This document shows positions 58,865 to 64,000 of a stretch of 64,000 nt of DNA, piece by piece. A program made the translations under genes and the position numbers. Every line of letters begins with the position of its first letter. The first letter of the stretch is position 1. The stretch covers positions 2,108,001-2,172,000 of the forward strand of contig NZ_CP066203.1 in the NCBI RefSeq assembly GCF_017310545.1, in the 5' to 3' direction. The notes beneath the pieces were generated by a model that worked only from the letters and a program-made list of their open reading frames with translations, had not been told where the DNA came from and did not search any database. This DNA is from Methylacidimicrobium sp. B4. Lineage in GTDB: Bacteria; Verrucomicrobiota; Verrucomicrobiia; Methylacidiphilales; Methylacidiphilaceae.

Positions 58865-59258
58865 GGAGAGCCTCGAGCGCCTTTTTCGCCCGCATCAACC
58901 GGTCCCGATGCTCGACCGGAATGACGCCGACCTTCGGATCCCGCAAGAGCCGCAAGAGCCCCTTGCGATGGCCGTTCATCCCAGAGCCAACCTCCTTGAC
59001 CGCATCGACGATCGGCAACCGCTGGGCAAGCGCCCACTCCGTCAGCCGCGCCAGCTGCCGATCGAGATCGGCCTTCTGGTCGGCGCTGGAGACGCGCGCG
59101 TGGAGGGCAACTCCGCCGGGCTGCCTCTCCTCTGCATGCGCGATCACCGTCCCAATCGGCAGCTGCTCGACCGCCACCGGCATCTTCCCGTCCTTCCCCA
59201 TCCGCCAAGCCGTCTTGGAGCCAATCCCCTGCCGCCTTGCCCAGACGCTCAGCTTCAT
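58857..59258 (-). CDS. tnpA: IS607-family serine recombinase, apparently internally deleted
   Basis: The 133 residues show an N-terminal MerR-like helix-turn-helix (LSVWARRQGIGSKTAWRM) and the start of a serine-recombinase domain with the catalytic Ser (LHARVSSADQKADLDRQ), then EVGSGMNGHRKGLLRLL and VEHRDRLMR. Full-length family members are about 190-210 residues; here the chain passes straight from RDRLMR to AKKALEALHE, which resembles the usual extreme C-terminus. About 60 residues seem to be missing in frame, so it is probably inactive. It overlaps tnpB by 8 bp. Confidence 0.8.
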   Translation of the reverse strand: MKLSVWARRQGIGSKTAWRMGKDGKMPVAVEQLPIGTVIAHAEERQPGGVALHARVSSADQKADLDRQLARLTEWALAQRLPIVDAVKEVGSGMNGHRKGLLRLLRDPKVGVIPVEHRDRLMRAKKALEALHE

Positions 59259-59338
59259 GGGAAAAGAATGCCATGCAACGTGAGTTATGTCTATTGATTA
59301 GTCAACTGTTGGCAACCCCTTCATCCACCGTGGCTCGC

Positions 59339-59902
59339 TTACCGCCGACCCGGCTTCTCGCTGCTTTCCAGGAGCGCGAGGAGGCCCGCCAGAAGCTGCT
59401 GCGGCCGGGGTGGACAGCCGGGAATCGCCAAGTCGACGGGGACGACCGCCTCCGCCGGGCCGATGCAGGCATAGCCCCCTGAAAACAGACCGCCCGTGGC
59501 CGCACAATCCCCCACCGCCACCACCCACTTGGGATCCGGGATGGCGTTGCAGGTCCGCTCGAGCGCTTCCCGCATGTTGCGCGTCACCGGGCCGGTCACG
59601 AGCAGGACGTCGGCATGCCGGGGGGAGGCCACAAAGCGAAGCCCGAAGCGCTCGAGGTCATAAAAGGGATTTTGGAGCGCATGAAGCTCGAGCTCGCACC
59701 CATTGCACGAGCCCGCATCGACGAGACGAAGCGCGAGGCTCCGCCCGAGACGCCGCTTTGCCCCTTCTTCCACCTGGCGCGCGAGCTCTTGAAGAAGCTT
59801 GTCGTCCACGGGTGGAGGGGGCTCGGGGAGACCCGAGCGGATCAAGCCGAAAAGGGAAGGTCGGCGGGGGCGCGATGCAGGAGGGCGAGAGTCAGAGGTC
59901 AT
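59339..59902 (-). CDS. HyfI/NuoB-like iron-sulfur subunit of a hydrogenase-related complex
   Basis: The 187-residue protein has the four cysteines expected for the proximal [4Fe-4S] cluster: Cys66 and Cys69 (GSCNGCELE), Cys133 (VGDCAATGG) and Cys163 (PGCPPRP). It is the small soluble subunit that receives electrons next to the large subunit. ATG 59902 overlaps the end of the HyfG-like gene by 11 bp; a longer open frame to 60136 covers that gene's coding region and has no similarity. It is the last gene of the operon. Confidence 0.88.
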   Translation of the reverse strand: MTSDSRPPASRPRRPSLFGLIRSGLPEPPPPVDDKLLQELARQVEEGAKRRLGRSLALRLVDAGSCNGCELELHALQNPFYDLERFGLRFVASPRHADVLLVTGPVTRNMREALERTCNAIPDPKWVVAVGDCAATGGLFSGGYACIGPAEAVVPVDLAIPGCPPRPQQLLAGLLALLESSEKPGRR

Positions 59903-61472
59903 GGCCGGCGTAGGAGCAGTTAAAGGACTTATTGCAGAGCGGGAAGTCGGCGATGATGTTTCCGTAGATTGCCGCTTCGAGCAGAGGCCACTGAAACCAA
60001 GAGGGATCCCGAAGATGACAACGCTCGACCCGCCCCCGCTCGTCGAGGCGGACCCAGGCGAAGATCTCCCCGCGAAATCCTTCCACCAGAGCGACCCCTT
60101 CGCCGGGAGGGAGGTTCTTCTGGGGCAGGGGAGCAAAGGCGGGTCCTTCGGGGAGTCCGTCGACGATCTGCTGGATCAGGCCAAGGCTCTGCTCGATCTC
60201 GCGGATTCGAACCGAAACACGGGCATCGACATCTCCTTCTTCTCGGACGGGGATCGAAAAGCGGAGGCTCGGATAGGGAGAGTAGGGGAGATCTCGCCGC
60301 GCATCGAAGAGCCGCCCGGACGCGCGCCCGATCACTCCTCCGCACCCATACTGGCTTGCCAGCTCTCGGGAAAGCACCCCGGTGCCGACGACGCGATCCT
60401 GGAGCGAGGGGGTCGACTCATAGACCTCCTGGATCTCCGGAAGCGCGCGTGCGATCTCCCCGGAGAGATCACGCAGCCGCCGGAGAGCACCCAAGGGCGG
60501 CACGGTGCGCACCCCGCCGGGGACAATCTGATCCATCATCAACCGATGGCCGAAGCAGGCGTCGGCTGCGCGCAAGAGCCTCTCCCGGAGGATCGAGCAG
60601 AAAGCCTGCATGCGGGCAAAGGCGGCGTCATTGCAGATGGCTCCCACGTCCCCGAGGTGGTTCGCCACCCGCTCGGTCTCGACGCAGAGAGCGCGCAGCC
60701 AGTCGGCCGAAGGTGGGGCCTCCCTGCCAATCGCAGCTTCCACCGCCCGGGCGAACGCAGCGGAGTAGGCCGCCGTCGTATCCCCGGAGACGCGCGCAGC
60801 CAGCTTGGCCGCGTGCTCCAGCTCCGCTCCGACCAGCAACCCCTCGACTCCTCGATGGACATAGCCCAGACGCTCCTCAAGGCGGACGACGGTTTCTCCC
60901 GCCGCCGTGAACCGGAAGTGGCCCGGCTCGATGATCCCTGCGTGGACCGGCCCGACGGGAACCTGATGGAGTTCCTCGCCTTCCGCAGGAAGAAAGGCGT
61001 AGGGGGATGGCCCGATGGCGGGAACGGACTTGCCCAAGGGAAAGCGGAGCTTCCAGGCTCCGTGATCGAGCCAGGGCCTTGGATCGGCGCTCCCTTCCGG
61101 CCGGAGTCCGAAGAGATCCCGGATCGCTCTTTCCAAGCGCAGCGCGGGCGGGTGAAGGTGGCCGACGGAGGGGAAGGTCCCGTTCGGGCAGCGCAGGGTC
61201 ATGACCCCGGCTCGTCCTTCGGATGCTTCCCAAAAGGCGAGATGGACGCTGCCCGGCTCCCCCCAAAGGGCGAGGAGCGAGGAGCCGCCGCGACCGAGCC
61301 GTTCGCCTGCCCTCTGCCAGAGGAGAGGATCGACGATGGCCTGCGGCCAGGGTCGATGGCAGAGGACGGGAGTGCCTTGTGGCAGCAGCTCGGCGAGGGA
61401 AGGAGGGAGATCCCTTCCTGACGAAGAAGCTTGGGGAGCAGCGGGGAAGTCGGCCTGGGAGGAGTCGGGCAT
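59892..61472 (-). CDS. HyfG/NuoCD-like large subunit without NiFe ligands
   Basis: The 526 residues start at ATG 61472; an open frame continues far upstream to 63047 only because it shadows the HyfF gene. A NuoC-like part (LRLERAIRDLFGL at 111-123) is followed by the hydrogenase-like part (PVGPVHAGIIEPGHFRF, RLGYVHRGVE). In active enzymes the NiFe site uses RxCGxC and DPCxxC. Here the first reads RVSGDT (227-232) and the second DPSWFQ, so no NiFe centre can form. The C-terminus (NIIADFPLCNKSF, SYAGHDL) is typical of energy-converting hydrogenase-related (Ehr) complexes. Confidence 0.88.
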   Translation of the reverse strand: MPDSSQADFPAAPQASSSGRDLPPSLAELLPQGTPVLCHRPWPQAIVDPLLWQRAGERLGRGGSSLLALWGEPGSVHLAFWEASEGRAGVMTLRCPNGTFPSVGHLHPPALRLERAIRDLFGLRPEGSADPRPWLDHGAWKLRFPLGKSVPAIGPSPYAFLPAEGEELHQVPVGPVHAGIIEPGHFRFTAAGETVVRLEERLGYVHRGVEGLLVGAELEHAAKLAARVSGDTTAAYSAAFARAVEAAIGREAPPSADWLRALCVETERVANHLGDVGAICNDAAFARMQAFCSILRERLLRAADACFGHRLMMDQIVPGGVRTVPPLGALRRLRDLSGEIARALPEIQEVYESTPSLQDRVVGTGVLSRELASQYGCGGVIGRASGRLFDARRDLPYSPYPSLRFSIPVREEGDVDARVSVRIREIEQSLGLIQQIVDGLPEGPAFAPLPQKNLPPGEGVALVEGFRGEIFAWVRLDERGRVERCHLRDPSWFQWPLLEAAIYGNIIADFPLCNKSFNCSYAGHDL

Positions 61473-61486
61473 GGTCGGGGGAGGAG

Positions 61487-62938
61487 CTAGCGAAGAAGCT
61501 GGGCCGTTTGACGAAAGCAGGTGACGACGACCGCCGGGAGGAAGATCCCCGCGGCAAGCACGAGCAGCATGTGGATCCAGAACGGCAACGGGGTGACGTG
61601 GACGGGCTCGATGCGGCCGGTCGGACGGCCGAAGGCCATCCCGGAGATCCGGAGCAGGAGCCCGGCGAAGGCGACCAGAAGGCCAAGAAGGAAGAGGAGG
61701 ATCACCCACGGATGGGTGGAAAAGCCACTGCTCACGATGAGGAATTCGCTCAAGAAGATCCCGAACGGGGGCATGCCGACGATTGCCACCGTTCCGGCGA
61801 GCAGTCCCCACCCGAGAAAGGGATGGCTTTCGGTCAGGCCCCGGATGTCCGCGATCTTCTGGGTCCCCTTCGCCTGCGAGATGTAGCCCACCATGAAGAA
61901 GATCCCCGACTTGGTCAGGCTGTGGAGGGCCATGTGGAGCAATCCAGCGAAGTTGGCGAGCGGATTTCCGAGCCCAAAGGCAAAGGTGATGATGCCCATA
62001 TGCTCGATTGAAGAATAGCCGAAGAGCCTCTTGATGTCGCGGCGCCGGTAGAACATGAAGGCCGCGAAAAGGACGGAGGCCAGGCCCATGGCGATCAGGA
62101 GGGGTCCCGGAGAGAGGACATGGGCGTTGCCCGCGAGGAGGATCTTGAATCGGATCACGGTGTAAAGAGCGACGTTGAGCAGGAGGCCAGAAAGCACGGC
62201 CGAAATGGGGGTCGGCCCTTCGGCATGCGCGTCGGGAAGCCATGCGTGAAGCGGAACGAGCCCGACCTTCGTTCCATAGCCCAGGAGCACGAAAAGAAAG
62301 GCGAGATTGAGCAGCGAAGGGTCGAGCTCCGCCGCATGCTGGAAGAGCGAGCTCCAGCGCATCGCCTCGGTCCCTTCCCCAAGCGCCTGGCGGGCCGCCA
62401 CATAGGTGAGCGTCGTCCCGAAAAGTGCCAGTGCAATCGCCACGCTGCTGAGCATCATATACTTCCAAGAGGCTTCGATCGCCTCGGGCGTCCGGTAGAT
62501 CCCAACCATCAGCACGGTGGTAACGGTGGCCATCTCCACGGCGACCCAGAGAAGCCCGATATTGTTGGCAAAGAGGGCAAGCGTCATTCCGAAGAGGAGA
62601 ACCTGGTACATGGCATGGTAGAAGCGGAGGAGTCGCGGAGTGAGCCTGCCGGATTCGACCTCGTGCGAAATATATCCCGCGCTGAAGAGGCTCGTGGTAA
62701 AGCCGACGAAGGCGTTGAGGACGAGGAAGACCGTGTTGAGATCGTCGACCAGGAGATATCGGCCCGGCGCTTCCCGCGGGATGGTGAAAAGACCGAGCGC
62801 CAAGCCGAAGGAGAGGAAGCTCGCCGCGACGTTGATCTGCGCCGCGCGACGCCAGTCTCGCACGAACGCCAGAAGCAGGGCGGCTGCCGCGGGAACCAGA
62901 AGCGCCCAGATGGGCGGGCTGAAGGGAATGTGGCTCAT
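61487..62938 (-). CDS. HyfF/NuoN-like proton-translocating membrane subunit
   Basis: The 483 residues form about 14 hydrophobic segments of the NuoL/M/N-MrpA family. The conserved Glu (LLWVAVEMATVTTVLM) and Lys (LLGYGTKVGLVPLHAWLPDA) of the proton channel are present, with the broken-helix region HAEGPTPISAVLSG. It should pump or exchange ions in the inner membrane. It overlaps the HyfE-like gene by 4 bp and is 14 bp from the HyfG-like gene. Confidence 0.93.
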   Translation of the reverse strand: MSHIPFSPPIWALLVPAAAALLLAFVRDWRRAAQINVAASFLSFGLALGLFTIPREAPGRYLLVDDLNTVFLVLNAFVGFTTSLFSAGYISHEVESGRLTPRLLRFYHAMYQVLLFGMTLALFANNIGLLWVAVEMATVTTVLMVGIYRTPEAIEASWKYMMLSSVAIALALFGTTLTYVAARQALGEGTEAMRWSSLFQHAAELDPSLLNLAFLFVLLGYGTKVGLVPLHAWLPDAHAEGPTPISAVLSGLLLNVALYTVIRFKILLAGNAHVLSPGPLLIAMGLASVLFAAFMFYRRRDIKRLFGYSSIEHMGIITFAFGLGNPLANFAGLLHMALHSLTKSGIFFMVGYISQAKGTQKIADIRGLTESHPFLGWGLLAGTVAIVGMPPFGIFLSEFLIVSSGFSTHPWVILLFLLGLLVAFAGLLLRISGMAFGRPTGRIEPVHVTPLPFWIHMLLVLAAGIFLPAVVVTCFRQTAQLLR

Positions 62939-63597
62939 CGTCTCTCTCCACGGAATCGCTCGACCACCAGGGTGTCGACCGTGTCGAAGCGCTCTCGGAT
63001 ACGAAAAAGGAAAATGCCGATGACAATGAAGGCGATGAGCACCGCAAACGCCACGCTGATTTCCACGACGAGCGGCATCCCCTTGGCTCCCGCAGCGGCC
63101 AGGATCAGCCCGTTTTCCAAGGACATGAAGCCGATGATCTGACTGATGGCGTTGCGCCGGGTGACGATCATCAGCATGCCCAGAAGAATGACCGCCAGCG
63201 CGAAGGCGAGATCCTCCCGGGAGAGGCGGTCGCCCGCGTGGGTGGTGCGCAGGGTGACCACCAGGGAAAGAGCGACCAGAGCCATCCCGGCCAGCATGGT
63301 GGGGCCGATCCCGCCGACGGTTTCCAAGACCTGGTGAATCCGGAGCTGAACCACGATCCGCCGCAACACGATCGGGATCAGGAGCGCTTTGAAGATCAAG
63401 GCGATCGCCGCCGTGATATAGAGGTGGGGGGCATCCTGCACGAACGCCTGCCAGGCGACCGAAAGAGAAAGGACCAGGGCGTGAAAGGTGAACATGTGGA
63501 GGAGGGCAAACACGCGGTCTTGATAGAGGAGGATGAAGCTGACCAGGACGAGGCTCCCGGAGAGCAAATGAGCGACGTCGAAGCCGATCGTGTTCAT
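62935..63597 (-). CDS. HyfE-like membrane subunit
   Basis: The 220 residues carry about seven hydrophobic segments with a NuoK-like part (ISQIIGFMSLENGLILAAAG, containing the conserved Glu). HyfE proteins are membrane-arm subunits of group 4 hydrogenases and related complexes. It is 25 bp from the HyfC-like gene and overlaps the HyfF-like gene by 4 bp, so all five genes are surely one transcript. Confidence 0.9.
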   Translation of the reverse strand: MNTIGFDVAHLLSGSLVLVSFILLYQDRVFALLHMFTFHALVLSLSVAWQAFVQDAPHLYITAAIALIFKALLIPIVLRRIVVQLRIHQVLETVGGIGPTMLAGMALVALSLVVTLRTTHAGDRLSREDLAFALAVILLGMLMIVTRRNAISQIIGFMSLENGLILAAAGAKGMPLVVEISVAFAVLIAFIVIGIFLFRIRERFDTVDTLVVERFRGERR

Positions 63598-63622
63598 AAG
63601 AAGGAGTAGTGCGCCATGCCGC

Positions 63623-64000
63623 TTATAAGCTGCCGGATACGAAGCGGAGAAGGGTGGCGAGCAGCCCCAGCATGAGAGCCGCCCCGAGAAAATCGGGGAT
63701 GCGGAAGAGACGCATCTTGGCGAGCCCGGTCTCGAAGACCGCCAGCGCGATGGCTCCCGTCCCCATCTTGAGCAGGTAGAACGATCCGCCAGCCAGATAG
63801 GCGGTCAAGGATGCGCCCGGCTTGGCCAATCCCCACGGGACGAAGATCGTGCCGATCAGCGAAAAATAGAGCAGCAGCTTGAGCGAGGCGGCCCACTCGA
63901 GCAGAGCCAGGTGACGGCCCGAGTATTCGAGGATCATGGCTTCATGCACCATGGTGAGCTCGAGGTGCGTTGCCGGATTGTCGATCGGGAGCCGGCTGTT
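63623..64000 (-). CDS. HyfC/NuoH-like membrane subunit (3' part, continues past right edge)
   Basis: The minus-strand frame is open at the right edge and reads SRLPIDNPATHLELTMVHEA, the hallmark of HyfC/HycD, followed by MILEYSGRHLALLEWAASLK and three hydrophobic segments. This subunit anchors the soluble arm and lies at the quinone- or proton-coupling site. The 5' part, and perhaps a HyfB-like gene, lie outside the window. Confidence 0.92.
   Translation of the reverse strand, partial: NSRLPIDNPATHLELTMVHEAMILEYSGRHLALLEWAASLKLLLYFSLIGTIFVPWGLAKPGASLTAYLAGGSFYLLKMGTGAIALAVFETGLAKMRLFRIPDFLGAALMLGLLATLLRFVSGSL

Larger units (their letters stand above)
57236..59258 (-). mobile_element. IS607-type element (tnpA-tnpB), ends not defined
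   Basis: A serine-recombinase tnpA and a TnpB-related gene overlap by 8 bp on the minus strand, the IS607 order. Elements of this family have no terminal inverted repeats and make no target duplication, so the ends cannot be set by eye; coordinates give the coding span only. It lies between the fab operon and the hydrogenase-like operon. The short recombinase suggests it no longer moves by itself. Confidence 0.8.

Noticed and set aside
59892-63047. A single 1051-residue frame on the minus strand
   Set aside because: Only the part from ATG 61472 resembles a HyfG/NuoCD subunit. The upstream half is an out-of-frame shadow of the HyfF gene in GC-rich DNA.

Overview
The window is 64 kb of GC-rich bacterial chromosome, almost fully coding. 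The gene set fits an acidophile-type member of the Verrucomicrobiota, perhaps near Methylacidiphilaceae: a very divergent FtsZ, large paralogous TonB-dependent receptors, glycan export and an energy-converting hydrogenase-related complex. No methane oxidation or rRNA gene is present, so the placement is an inference from gene content.

Layout. 1-2.2 kb: the 3' part of a divergent ftsZ, overlapped by an XRE regulator with a periplasmic-binding-like sensor domain. 2.2-6.7 kb (minus strand): a glycoside hydrolase-glycosyltransferase fusion overlapping an ABC exporter, probably a glycan synthesis/export pair. 6.8-18.8 kb (plus): purC, two tandem TolC-like proteins, an ECF sigma factor, a small secreted protein and two overlapping RND pumps without an adaptor gene.

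18.8-34.8 kb is the most unusual part. It holds three TonB-dependent receptor genes, each downstream of four 11-bp direct repeats that match PhoB half-sites. Upstream of the first two receptors the whole 200-bp segment carrying this array is tandemly repeated (2 and 3 copies, period exactly 200 bp). The second receptor heads an apparent operon with a TPR protein and a secreted beta-propeller/phosphoesterase. The third is followed by a TPR protein with a degenerate trypsin-like domain. Decayed fragments of TPR genes lie beside the receptors, so the locus seems to have grown by duplication, recombination and decay. The likely theme is phosphate-starvation-induced capture of a phosphorus compound.

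34.9-49.7 kb: FKBP isomerase, ferritin, tRNA-Arg(CCG), a ParA-type ATPase, a four-gene Gld-like ABC operon (ATPase, permease, GldG-like, DUF4340), DUF2062 protein, a TetR regulator divergent from an EmrA-like adaptor with a palindromic operator between them, a family-39 glycosyltransferase, a Nudix hydrolase and a second phosphoesterase.

49.7-57.1 kb (minus): a housekeeping run fabD-fabG-acpP-fabF-rpmE-prfA-prmC-murA-coaD. 57.2-59.3 kb: an IS607-type element whose recombinase looks internally deleted. 59.3-64 kb (minus): an operon for a membrane hydrogenase-like complex (HyfC/E/F/G/I-type subunits) whose large subunit lacks all NiFe ligand cysteines; it runs off the right edge.
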